Shown here one piece after another: positions 8,767-16,581 of a stretch of DNA of 64,000 nt. The stretch is taken from positions 992,001 to 1,056,000 of the forward strand of contig CAWGGG010000002.1 of the NCBI GenBank assembly GCA_963822145.1, written 5' to 3'. Position 1 is the stretch's first letter. Each line of letters begins with the position of its first letter. The translations under genes and the position numbers were made by a program. A model generated the notes under the pieces. The model did no database searches. It was given only the letters and a program-made list of their open reading frames with translations, and was not told the origin of the DNA. Origin of the DNA: UBA5072 sp963822145. Lineage in GTDB: Bacteria; Bacteroidota; Bacteroidia; Bacteroidales; UBA10428.

Positions 8767-9801
8767 TTATTCGACACTCGAGAAAAGACGAAGGAACTGT
8801 ACGCGCTCATAAGCAGCGGGATTATGAACATTGGCTTTACTCATCAATCCCCTGAACTCACCCATGTTGTTAAACCGGTGCTGGGCCATCCAGGTTTCAA
8901 TTCCCTTGATTATTTCAGGAAGTATATCAAAATGATGCTTGTAGAATACGGAAACCAGGTGCACGGCGTCGGCTCCTGCCAGCAGTTGTTTGATTACCGT
9001 TTCGGCACTATGGATGCCAGTTGATGCTGCTATGTCGCATTTGAGTTTTCCGGCCAGCAGGGCAATCCAGCGCAGGGTATGGGAATATTCCGAATCGCGG
9101 CTGAACATGTTGGAGGCACTTACCTGCAGCTGGGTAATATCAATATCTGGATTGTAAGGCCTGTTGAAAAGCGTTAATCCGGCTATGCCTGTTTCGGACA
9201 GGCTTAGGGCAGTCTGAGCCAGACTTGAAAAGTAATAGCCAATCTTTAGGGAAAGGGGAATGGTAATATATTCCCTGACCTTGGCAATAATGTCAAAATA
9301 GACCTTTTCATTTTCAGGGCCAGTTTTTTCAAAGTCTGAGGGCAACAGGTACACATTGAGTTCAAGGGCATCTGCACCAGCTTCCTGGATGCGTTTGGCA
9401 AAGTACTGCCAGTCATATTGCGTACTGCAATTGATACTTGCAATAACAGGAATGTCAATGGATTTTTTCGCCTCTGTGATCAGGGAGAGGTAGTTTTTTA
9501 AGGTGTGCTCCTGCGCATAACTGGTCAGGTATTCGTAGGCCTCATCATAATAGAATTCCGTTTTGCTTACAATACCCTGGAATGCTTCCTGCCATGATTT
9601 AACCTCCGGATGGTCTGAAGAAAGAAACTTATCTGACTCAAACTTGATCTGTTCCTCAAAAATGGATTTCAGAACAACAGCTCCGGCGCCATGCTGGTAT
9701 ATTGTCTTCAGGTTCTCAATCGTGGAGGTCAGTCCGGAACTGCCAACAATTAATGGATTTCTTAAAGATAATCCCAGGTATTTACATGAAAGATCCATCA
9801 T
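8767..9801 (-). CDS. Dihydroorotate dehydrogenase-like flavoprotein, first gene of the hdr/flx operon
   Basis: A 344-residue TIM-barrel protein of the class 1 dihydroorotate dehydrogenase-like group. It starts as such enzymes do (LGLSLRNPLIVGSSGLT), and FMN-barrel strands follow (VIASINCST, ADALELNVYL, IPLSLKIGYY, CDIAASTGIHSAETVIKQLLAGADAV). In true DHODs the catalytic loop reads roughly NxSxPN, with a cysteine or serine base. Here the equivalent strand continues as ELNVYLLPSD, so pyrimidine synthesis is doubtful. Similar genes are commonly annotated 'DHOD-like' in Bacteroidota. What is unusual is its place as first gene of the hdr/flx operon, 15 bases before hdrC. A role as flavin partner or as source of electrons is a hypothesis. 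Confidence 0.82.
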   Translation of the reverse strand: MMDLSCKYLGLSLRNPLIVGSSGLTSTIENLKTIYQHGAGAVVLKSIFEEQIKFESDKFLSSDHPEVKSWQEAFQGIVSKTEFYYDEAYEYLTSYAQEHTLKNYLSLITEAKKSIDIPVIASINCSTQYDWQYFAKRIQEAGADALELNVYLLPSDFEKTGPENEKVYFDIIAKVREYITIPLSLKIGYYFSSLAQTALSLSETGIAGLTLFNRPYNPDIDITQLQVSASNMFSRDSEYSHTLRWIALLAGKLKCDIAASTGIHSAETVIKQLLAGADAVHLVSVFYKHHFDILPEIIKGIETWMAQHRFNNMGEFRGLMSKANVHNPAAYERVQFLRLFSSVE

Positions 9802-9806
9802 GATGG

Positions 9807-9824
9807 TTTATTTGTACAAATAAA
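9807..9824. promoter_or_regulatory. 18-bp perfect palindrome just upstream of the hdr/flx operon start
   Basis: TTTATTTGTACAAATAAA reads the same on both strands and ends six bases from the first start codon of the operon (ATG at 9801, - strand). A perfect 18-bp palindrome beside a start codon is a good candidate operator for a dimeric regulator. It does not match the usual Rex, FNR or Fur consensus closely. A short 5' UTR hairpin is an alternative. Confidence 0.5.
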
Positions 9825-10126
9825 TATAAGTACATTTAATTGGAGGGAAATATATTTATGCAACGTTAACATTTCTTTTGATGCCCTTACCAATAAATCT
9901 TACAATATAATGCCGTTTATGATTTAAATATGGCACATTTTTAAAATTAAAAAGAGGATATTTCTCACCTTTCGGTTGGGTATTCTCCGGTCGCTTCCAA
10001 CACAAGTTCCGTTAGTGATCTTTGACGGATCCATGAGTATTGCGTATGGCATAGATGGATCTGCATATAAATACCAGGGCAACCGCCGGCAGCGTCATTC
10101 TTAATATGGCCTTGAAAGCAAGCAAG
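9825..10126. other. Intergenic stretch upstream of the hdr/flx operon, nothing recognised
   Basis: About 300 bases between the hdr/flx operon start and the hppA terminator. The left part is AT-rich and should hold the operon promoter, but no clear TAnnTTTG element with a -33 partner was found on the - strand. The right part (about 9950-10100) is richer in GC and shows short open stretches in two + frames with no start and no family resemblance. It could be decayed coding sequence. Confidence 0.4.
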
Positions 10127-10129
10127 AAA

Positions 10130-10159
10130 AAAGGGTGTTCCCATGCAGGAACACCCTTT
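10130..10159 (-). terminator. Intrinsic terminator of hppA
   Basis: A perfect 12-bp stem (AAAGGGTGTTCC at 10130-10141 with GGAACACCCTTT at 10148-10159) closes a six-base loop. On the - strand the stem runs into a T tract, as expected for rho-independent termination about 25 bases after the hppA stop codon. Confidence 0.9.
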
Positions 10160-10182
10160 CAGTGAATCTTAATTTGGATTGG

Positions 10183-12441
10183 TTAAATCAGGGAAGTGGC
10201 CAGTGTTACCCCCACCACTACAATGGAAACCATACTCATCAGTTTAATAAGGATGTTCAGGGAGGGACCGGAAGTGTCCTTGAAAGGATCACCAACGGTG
10301 TCACCAACAACAGCTGCTCTGTGCGATTCACTGCCCTTACCGCCATAATTGCCTTCTTCGATGAATTTCTTGGCATTGTCCCATGCCCCGCCCGCATTGG
10401 CCATGAAAATGGCCAGGATGAAACCGGTCGAAGTACTCCCGATCAATAGACCCATAACTCCGGAAGGACCAAAAACAATACCAACAGCTACCGGGATGAA
10501 AATGGCCAGTAAAGAGGGCAACAGCATTTCACGCTGTGCGCCCTTGGTGGAAATTGCCACGCAGCTGGCATAATCAGGCTCAGCTTTGCCTTCCAGGATT
10601 CCTTTAATTTCGCGGAACTGGCGGCGGACTTCATCCACCATGGCCTGAGCTGCACGACCAACAGCATTCATGGAAAGCCCGCAGAAAAGGAAGGCGGCCA
10701 TGGAGCCGATAAAAGCACCTACCAGCACCCTGGGGTTCATGAGGTCGATATGGAAATAGCTCATGACATCCTGAATGCCTGCATTGTGAATTTCAATGCC
10801 CGTTGCAGCCTGAAAAGCTGCAGCTTTTTCCGGCAACCGGGCCAGGCCCACTTTAATTTCCTCAACATAAGACGCCAGCAGGGCCAGGGCGGTGAGGGCT
10901 GCGGAACCTATTGCAAAACCTTTACCGGTGGCGGCAGTGGTGTTGCCCAGTGAGTCGAGGGCATCGGTACGTTTACGGACTTCAGGACCCAGATGGCTCA
11001 TTTCGGCATTGCCACCGGCATTGTCAGCAATAGGTCCATAGGCATCTGTGGCCAGTGTAATTCCAAGGGTGGAAAGCATCCCGACAGCAGCTATCCCGAT
11101 CCCATAAAGACCCATGCTGATATTTTGAAAAGTGAAGTTGGCTGCAAATAGGTAAGCCAGGATAATAGACGTTGAAACAATTATCACGGGAATGGCCGTG
11201 GAAATCATCCCGGTGCCGATTCCGCTGATAATAACGGTGGCCGGTCCTGTTTTTGAAGCCGAAGCTATGTGCTGTGTAGGTTTGAAACCAGCTGAAGTGT
11301 AATACTCAGTTGTTTTGCCAATTCCTATACCGGCAAGAAGACCGGCGATCATGGCACCCCATACGCCAATGAAATTGGGAATATCAAGCACCCAGAGGAT
11401 CAGAAATGCAAAAACGGCTATGAAGAATGAACTTACATTCACACCGCGTCCAAGGGAAGCAAGAAGCTGTTTCTGGGTAGCGCCTTCCTTGGTGCGAACC
11501 AGGAAAATACCCAGTATTGAAAGTACAATGCCCACGGCTGCAATAAGCATGGGGGCAATAACGGCATTGAATTGCGTAGTGGAAGGGTCATAGTTGGAAT
11601 AACCGGCAGCTATAAGTCCTGTTGCTGTAAAGCCAGTGGCACCCAGGGCAGCAGTGGAAAGAATTGCGCCGCAATAGGACTCATACAGGTCAGCACCCAT
11701 CCCGGCAACATCACCTACATTATCACCAACATTATCAGCGATGGTGGCAGGATTCCGGGGATCATCCTCAGGAATACCGGCTTCAACTTTACCAACCAGG
11801 TCGGCACCAACATCGGCTGCCTTGGTGTAGATACCGCCGCCGACACGGGCAAACAAAGCCTGAGTGGAGGCACCCATACCGAAAGTCAGTGTGGTGGTGG
11901 TGATGATGATGAGCTTCATGGAGGGATCAGCGGCAATGGCCAGGTTGGTAGTGTTGTCGAGCGCGCCGACAATATAATTCAAGGCATAGAACCAGATGGA
12001 AATATCAAGCAGCCCGAGCCCTACAACAACAAGCCCCATAACGGCACCTGAACGGAAAGCTATCCTGAGGCCGTGATTCAATGATTTCTGTGCGGCGTTG
12101 GCAGTACGGGCAGAGGCGTACGTAGCGGTTTTCATGCCAAAGAAACCTGAAAGACCGCTGAAGAAACCGCCTGTTAAAAAGGCAAAGGGCACCCAGGGAT
12201 TCTGAATTTTTAAAACATAGGCCAGTAAGGCAAAAATAAGCGTCAGGATAATGAATACAATACCAACAACTTTATACTGTTGTTTGAGATAGGCCATAGC
12301 CCCTTCACGTACGTACTGGGCAATCTTCTTCATAGTATCGGTACCCTCATCTTCCTGCAGCATTTGCTTATAGAAAAAATAAGCAAAACCCAGGGCCAAA
12401 ACGGATCCAATAGGAACGAGCCAGAATAAATTGTTCAACAT
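10183..12441 (-). CDS. hppA: Membrane-bound ion-pumping pyrophosphatase, K+-dependent type
   Basis: A 752-residue integral membrane enzyme that hydrolyses pyrophosphate and pumps H+ and/or Na+ out of the cytoplasm. The PPi-binding motifs are intact: DVGADLVGKVEAGIPEDDPR, DNVGDNVGDVAGMGADLYES, TDAYGPIADNAGGNAEM near the middle, and GDTVGDPFKDTSGPSLNIL at the C-terminus. About 16 hydrophobic segments fit the family. The residue that separates subtypes is alanine here (GNTTAATGKGF), where K+-independent enzymes have lysine, so it should need K+. Whether it moves H+, Na+ or both cannot be read with confidence. It is monocistronic, with its own terminator. It would couple biosynthetic PPi to an ion gradient, a common energy-saving device in anaerobes. 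Confidence 0.96.
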   Translation of the reverse strand: MLNNLFWLVPIGSVLALGFAYFFYKQMLQEDEGTDTMKKIAQYVREGAMAYLKQQYKVVGIVFIILTLIFALLAYVLKIQNPWVPFAFLTGGFFSGLSGFFGMKTATYASARTANAAQKSLNHGLRIAFRSGAVMGLVVVGLGLLDISIWFYALNYIVGALDNTTNLAIAADPSMKLIIITTTTLTFGMGASTQALFARVGGGIYTKAADVGADLVGKVEAGIPEDDPRNPATIADNVGDNVGDVAGMGADLYESYCGAILSTAALGATGFTATGLIAAGYSNYDPSTTQFNAVIAPMLIAAVGIVLSILGIFLVRTKEGATQKQLLASLGRGVNVSSFFIAVFAFLILWVLDIPNFIGVWGAMIAGLLAGIGIGKTTEYYTSAGFKPTQHIASASKTGPATVIISGIGTGMISTAIPVIIVSTSIILAYLFAANFTFQNISMGLYGIGIAAVGMLSTLGITLATDAYGPIADNAGGNAEMSHLGPEVRKRTDALDSLGNTTAATGKGFAIGSAALTALALLASYVEEIKVGLARLPEKAAAFQAATGIEIHNAGIQDVMSYFHIDLMNPRVLVGAFIGSMAAFLFCGLSMNAVGRAAQAMVDEVRRQFREIKGILEGKAEPDYASCVAISTKGAQREMLLPSLLAIFIPVAVGIVFGPSGVMGLLIGSTSTGFILAIFMANAGGAWDNAKKFIEEGNYGGKGSESHRAAVVGDTVGDPFKDTSGPSLNILIKLMSMVSIVVVGVTLATSLI

Positions 12442-12854
12442 AGGTTATTATGCTTTTTAGTTAATAAATGGTTATTAGTAAACAATTACATGAATGACAA
12501 ATAAATACAAGATCTATTCAGATCAATTCGGCCGTAAAGATAATAATTTTACGAAATGAAAGAACTGGATGATAATTTAATTGATTTGAACAGTTTTATA
12601 CTTTATTAAATGAGTGTCGGTAATCAATAACATAAACAGTGCTGCAATCAGCTCCAGTCATGTTGAGCGAAGCCGAAACATGGTTTATAGTCAGTCACCC
12701 TTCGACTTCGCTCAGGATGACCATTTCAGCTGAGTTATAGGAATGATTGCCGATACTCAGTCTTTGTTATTATCAGTACCATAATATTTTCTTCTGGTCT
12801 CAATTCTTTTTTACAGAAGAAAACAATATATTTAAAATGTTCAAAAACTGAAAT
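12442..12854. other. Divergent intergenic region between hppA and the DUF1080 gene
   Basis: A 413-base AT-rich spacer. Next to hppA the - strand has TTTATTTG (12498-12505 on +) with a TTG 18 bases upstream, a weak match to the Bacteroidota promoter. The centre holds a long imperfect palindrome, listed separately. Nearer the DUF1080 gene there is a 10-bp inverted repeat, TTTTCTTCTG (12787-12796) and CAGAAGAAAA (12814-12823), of unknown role. No small gene was recognised. Confidence 0.5.
12611..12759. repeat. Long imperfect palindrome, MITE/REP-like or structured RNA
   Basis: Two nested pairs of arms. The outer arms are TGAGTGTCGGTAATC (12611-12625) and GATTGCCGATACTCA (12745-12759), which pair over all 15 positions if two G-U pairs are allowed. 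The inner arms (12657-12677 and 12701-12721) pair at 18 of 21 positions plus one G-U, around the words GAGCGAAG and CTTCGCTC. Total length is about 150 bp, with no coding sequence. The GAGCGAAGTCGAA word is typical of dispersed intergenic palindromes in Bacteroidota genomes. Copy number cannot be judged from one window. Confidence 0.65.
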
Positions 12855-13589
12855 ATGAAAACACTTAAACTAACTGCAGTGCTGGTATTTATCTCTGCCT
12901 CATTGCTTGCACAATCCAAAAAGAATCCTGAAAGTACGGAACTCTGGGAACCGGTTCCCCCGGTGGTAACTCCCGGACAGGGAACAGCGGCACCATCCGA
13001 CGCTATTATCCTCTTTGACGGGACTAACCTGAGCGAATGGATCAACGCCAAAGGAGAGGCTGCCGGTTGGACCGTGGCCGAAGGTTGTATGACGGTCAAG
13101 CCCGGCACCGGCATCATTAAAACCAGGCGCGGCTTTGGCGACTGCCAGCTTCACATCGAGTGGCGCTCGCCGGCCGAGGTAAAGGGTGAAGGACAGGGAC
13201 GCGGAAATAGTGGTATTTTCCTGCAGGACCGTTATGAGGTGCAGGTACTGGATTGCTATGAGAATAAAACATACTCCAACGGACAAACCGGATCCATTTA
13301 TAAGCAGAGCATCCCGCTGGTGAATGCCTGTAAAAAGCCCGGCGAATGGCAGGTATATGATATTATTTACCAGGCTCCCCGTTTCAGCGAGAATGGGCGC
13401 ATCGCCGTTCCAGCGCGTATTACCGTGCTGCATAACGGGGTAGTGATTCAGAATAATGTGGAGATCCGCGGAACCACGCCTTTTATCGGACTCCCCGAAT
13501 ACATACCCCACGGTATGAAGGAACCTTTATCCCTTCAGGATCACGGGAACCTCGTAAGTTTCAGGAATATCTGGATCAGGGAGCTGTAG
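12855..13589 (+). CDS. Secreted DUF1080 (3-keto-disaccharide hydrolase-like) protein
   Basis: A 244-residue protein with a signal peptide ending near LLAQ, so it is exported to the periplasm or surface. After residue ~48 it follows the DUF1080 concanavalin-like fold: ILFDGTNLSEW, TRRGFGDCQLHIEWRSP, GNSGIFLQDRYEVQVLD, GEWQVYDIIYQAP and the closing RNIWIREL. Some family members hydrolyse 3-keto-glucosides or 3-keto-disaccharides; most are uncharacterised. It stands alone, upstream of a heptamer repeat array and facing the serine hydrolase gene. Family assignment is firm; the substrate is not known. Confidence 0.85.
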   Translation: MKTLKLTAVLVFISASLLAQSKKNPESTELWEPVPPVVTPGQGTAAPSDAIILFDGTNLSEWINAKGEAAGWTVAEGCMTVKPGTGIIKTRRGFGDCQLHIEWRSPAEVKGEGQGRGNSGIFLQDRYEVQVLDCYENKTYSNGQTGSIYKQSIPLVNACKKPGEWQVYDIIYQAPRFSENGRIAVPARITVLHNGVVIQNNVEIRGTTPFIGLPEYIPHGMKEPLSLQDHGNLVSFRNIWIREL

Positions 13590-13595
13590 AAGAAA

Positions 13596-13642
13596 GGGAC
13601 AAGGGACAAGGGACAAGGGACAAGGGACAAGGGACAAGGGAC
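13596..13642 (+). repeat. GGGACAA heptamer array after the DUF1080 stop codon
   Basis: Six complete copies of GGGACAA and a seventh partial copy, starting six bases after the stop codon and reading in the sense of the gene. The last copy pairs with GTCCCTT at 13647-13653 (7-bp stem AAGGGAC/GTCCCTT, loop GCCT), followed by a short T run. This could act as a weak terminator between the converging genes. Confidence 0.9.
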
Positions 13643-13662
13643 GCCTGTCCCTTTTCACATAT

Positions 13663-14604
13663 TCATGGTAGGTAAGGTTGTATTTCCGCTGGTTGAACAT
13701 AAGGTAGTTCCGGCTCAAAGTACTTCCACAATAAAGCCGAAATCTTGCGGATGATCATATACCCTTCATTGTTTATTGCCCAACTGGTATCCTGCTGGTT
13801 TTTGGTGATCACACAGAAAACATATTCACCATGCGGGGCATTAACCATCACTACCTCAGATCGTGATTCAGAGACAGCGCCTACTTTTGAAGCAGCTTGC
13901 ACTGTAGGTGGTATTTGTGATAAGGCTTCTCCGTTCCAGTAGTTGCGGGTTAAATGCCTGTAAACAGCTTCACTGACAGCAGGATTAACAATTTTCCCTT
14001 CACGGATCATAAGGAGCAACCGTGCCATTTCCCTGGGGGTTGTTTGTCCCCAACCATAAACGGACCATGCCTTTTCCCTGCCCGGAGTCCTGGAATTCAC
14101 CCGTGTATATTGAAAGACATGGTTTTCGAGCCATTGGTTGATGACGGTCCCAGTTCCGGCCATGGCCTGCAAATACAGGCTTGCATGGTTATCGCTGAAA
14201 GTGATCATGTGGGTCATCAGTTGCCTCACGGTGATATCCTCTCCCGGGGCAAAACGGCTCAGTGCATCGTCGCCTTTATACGGATAGTGCAGCGAATCAG
14301 CGTAGAAATGAATGGTACTGTCGGGATTGAGTTTCCCCGCTGCAATTTCCTCCCACAGGGTGCATAAGATCGGCACTTTGATCATGCTGGCGGTGGGGAA
14401 GAGGGAGTCTGCGTTTATGGTGGCTTCCATGTTTTTTGCTGCGCTGTAAACATATACGCCCACTGTGCCATGAAATCCTTTTACAGCCTCATCAAGCAGG
14501 TCCTGCAGGGAGGGTTTGTTTTTGCTTTTATCGGATGCAGCCGATGCCACGCATACCAAAAGACCGTATGCCAGCAATACCGAAACTCTTCTAAGTCTAA
14601 TCAT
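13663..14604 (-). CDS. Exported serine hydrolase of the class A beta-lactamase fold
   Basis: A 313-residue protein with an N-terminal signal peptide (MIRLRRVSVLLAYGLLVCVASA). The serine-hydrolase motifs of the penicillin-recognising group are present: TASMIKVP (SxxK, around residue 73), FSDNHAS (SDN) and SKVGAV in place of the KTG triad. A conventional omega-loop EPELN motif is not obvious, which argues against a classical beta-lactamase and for an esterase or peptidase-like role. It is the last gene of the division cluster transcript: its start overlaps the yqeY stop in ATGA. This suggests a link to wall metabolism, but read-through from an unrelated gene is possible. Confidence 0.78.
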   Translation of the reverse strand: MIRLRRVSVLLAYGLLVCVASAASDKSKNKPSLQDLLDEAVKGFHGTVGVYVYSAAKNMEATINADSLFPTASMIKVPILCTLWEEIAAGKLNPDSTIHFYADSLHYPYKGDDALSRFAPGEDITVRQLMTHMITFSDNHASLYLQAMAGTGTVINQWLENHVFQYTRVNSRTPGREKAWSVYGWGQTTPREMARLLLMIREGKIVNPAVSEAVYRHLTRNYWNGEALSQIPPTVQAASKVGAVSESRSEVVMVNAPHGEYVFCVITKNQQDTSWAINNEGYMIIRKISALLWKYFEPELPYVQPAEIQPYLP

Positions 14605-15056
14605 GAAATCGCATTCAGCAATTCTTTTACCTTTTCAGCGATCATTCTGCCATCGGCTTTACCGGCCAGTTCTTTGGAGGCTGCGCCCATGACCTTGCCC
14701 ATGTCTTTCAGGGAAGTGGCACCCACACGCCGGATGATCTCTTTTAAAACTGCGACAACCTCCTTTTCGTCCATTTGTCTGGGGAGGTATTCCTCGATGA
14801 TCGCTGCCTCCTTTATTTCATTTTCATAAAGATCAGTCCGGTTCTGCGTTTTATAGATCTCGGCCGATTCCCGGCGTTGTTTAACCAGTTTCTGCAGGAT
14901 CTTCAATTCCTGATCCCCGCTGATATCATGTGCTCCCGATTCTGTTCTGGCTAAAAGCAGTGCGGTTTTAATTGCCCGCAATGATTCCAGCCTGTCCTTC
15001 TGCCTGGCGAGCATGGCTGTCTTAAGGTCTTCGGAGATTCTTTCAAATAAGCCCAT
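14601..15056 (-). CDS. yqeY: GatB/YqeY domain protein
   Basis: A 151-residue protein of the GatB/YqeY family, which shares its helical domain with the tail of GatB, the tRNA amidotransferase subunit. Motifs include DLKTAMLARQKDRLESLRAI near the start, EAAIIEEYLPRQM and the closing LKDMGKVMGAASKELAGKADGR. Length is standard for stand-alone YqeY, whose exact function is unknown; tRNA-related roles have been proposed. It follows ftsZ after 58 bases that carry a heptamer array, an arrangement common in Bacteroidota. Confidence 0.9.
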   Translation of the reverse strand: MGLFERISEDLKTAMLARQKDRLESLRAIKTALLLARTESGAHDISGDQELKILQKLVKQRRESAEIYKTQNRTDLYENEIKEAAIIEEYLPRQMDEKEVVAVLKEIIRRVGATSLKDMGKVMGAASKELAGKADGRMIAEKVKELLNAIS

Positions 15057-15085
15057 GGTTCAATATTTAATAGTAATTTCTTTTG

Positions 15086-15116
15086 CTCGTCCCTCGTACC
15101 TTGTCCCTCGTCCCTC
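15086..15116 (-). repeat. GGGACAA-family array at the ftsZ stop codon
   Basis: Four heptamers and a partial copy (read on +: CTCGTCC, CTCGTAC, CTTGTCC, CTCGTCC, CTC). On the - strand they read GGGACGA/GGGACAA in the sense of ftsZ, and the first copy overlaps the TGA stop codon. Confidence 0.85.
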
Positions 15117-16563
15117 AATCAACCGCCCCATGCAGATAAGGATTCTCCTTGCTCAGTTTTACCTGTGCATTCTCATCATCACTAAGGGAGTAACGTGATA
15201 TTTTGGTTTCATCGGAAAGCTTATGCGGATCAATCTCTATCTGTTTTCTTTTAAAAGCAGGAGTATTCTCCAGTTCATCTATTTCCCGGTCGCTTTGCCG
15301 CATGCTTTGCTTTAATTCCTTCAGGTCTTCCTGAGTTCGTTTGATCGCACTCACCCGGTCTCCCGCTTTACGCGTATCAACAGGTTTCCTTACCCGGCTG
15401 ATATCTCTGAAAATGTCATCGTCCACAGTTTTCAGATCGAATTCAATGGTTCGCTGCGAGGGTACCGCACCCGATTTTGAGGCAGGGGCATCTTTCACAA
15501 TGAAGATGTTGTCTTCTTCAGCTTCCGGAACCGGATATTCTTCCAGCGGCAACCGGTTGATCACCCTTTTGTGTATGTATAGTTCCGGAATATTGCCACT
15601 GTTAAATCCCGTGGCTATAACTGTAACGCTGATTCTGGAACCCAGGTTCGGATCGTTGCCGTTCCCCCAGATCAGGTCGGCATTGACCCCGGAACAATCT
15701 TTAACAAAGTCAATAATCTGACCGATCTCATCCATGGTCACCTCGTCATCGCCTGAAAGTACGTTCAGCAGTATATTTTTGGCGCCTTTGATATCGGTGT
15801 CATTGAGCAGGGGTGAATTAAGAGCCTGTTTGGCGGCCTCGATGGCCCTGTCGAGGCCTTCAGCCATGCCGGTACCCAGGATGGCCACGCCGCTGTTGGT
15901 CATTACAGTCTGTACATCGGCAAAGTCAACATTGATAAATCCGTGAACGGTGATGATTTCGGCAATGCCCTTGGCAGCCACGGCCAATACATCATCAGCC
16001 TTGGAAAAAGCCTCGGAAAGCTTCAGATCCCCATAGATCTGCCTTATTTTTTCATTGTTGATCACCAGGAGGGAATCCACCTGCTTTTCAAGCTCGGCAA
16101 TTCCGTCGAGCGCCTGGTTCACCCGGCGCGGACCTTCATTTTTAAACGGAATGGTTACTATGGCCACGGTAAGGATACCGAGCTCCCTGGCGGCACGGGC
16201 TATTACCGGTGTGGCTCCTGTTCCGGTACCCCCTCCCATTCCTGCCGTGATGAACAGCATCTTGGTGTTCACCGACAGGATCTCGGCCAGCGTGTCCAGG
16301 CTCTCAATGGCCGCCTGTCTGCCAACTTCGGGCTTATTGCCGGCCCCGCGCCCCTCAGTCAGCGATGCTCCAAGCTGAATTTTCACCGGAACGGGACTGT
16401 TGGCCAATGCCTGGGCATCGGAATTACAAACGATGAAGTCCACATCTTTTATTCCCTGCCTGAACATATGGTTCACGGCGTTACTCCCACCACCTCCCAC
16501 ACCCAGAACCTTGATTATGGAAGATTTGTTTACGGGCAGTTCAAAAGGCATCAGTTCATCCAT
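15115..16563 (-). CDS. ftsZ: Cell division GTPase FtsZ
   Basis: FtsZ polymerises at mid-cell into the division ring. The 482-residue product has the nucleotide-binding features VLGVGGGGSNAVNHM, the signature GGGTGTGATPVIARAA (~residue 113) and the T7 synergy loop NADLIWGNG. The GTPase core ends near residue 320. A long charged tail of ~150 residues follows, as in other Bacteroidota, closing with the peptide ENPYLHGAVD that probably contacts FtsA. It starts 18 bases after ftsA. Confidence 0.97.
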   Translation of the reverse strand: MDELMPFELPVNKSSIIKVLGVGGGGSNAVNHMFRQGIKDVDFIVCNSDAQALANSPVPVKIQLGASLTEGRGAGNKPEVGRQAAIESLDTLAEILSVNTKMLFITAGMGGGTGTGATPVIARAARELGILTVAIVTIPFKNEGPRRVNQALDGIAELEKQVDSLLVINNEKIRQIYGDLKLSEAFSKADDVLAVAAKGIAEIITVHGFINVDFADVQTVMTNSGVAILGTGMAEGLDRAIEAAKQALNSPLLNDTDIKGAKNILLNVLSGDDEVTMDEIGQIIDFVKDCSGVNADLIWGNGNDPNLGSRISVTVIATGFNSGNIPELYIHKRVINRLPLEEYPVPEAEEDNIFIVKDAPASKSGAVPSQRTIEFDLKTVDDDIFRDISRVRKPVDTRKAGDRVSAIKRTQEDLKELKQSMRQSDREIDELENTPAFKRKQIEIDPHKLSDETKISRYSLSDDENAQVKLSKENPYLHGAVD

Positions 16564-16581
16564 GGCTTCGGATTGTTGGTT

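Noticed and set aside
9807..9824. Rex or FNR binding site
   Set aside because: The palindrome lacks the TTGTGA...TCACAA and TTGAT...ATCAA half-sites; left as an unassigned operator candidate.
9950..10100. Possible gene remnant in two + frames between the hdr/flx operon and hppA
   Set aside because: The open stretches are under 40 codons, lack a start and resemble no family I know. Kept only as an intergenic note.
13663..14604. Acquired antibiotic-resistance beta-lactamase
   Set aside because: The gene is embedded in the division cluster, lacks mobile-element context, and its KTG and omega-loop motifs deviate from class A enzymes.
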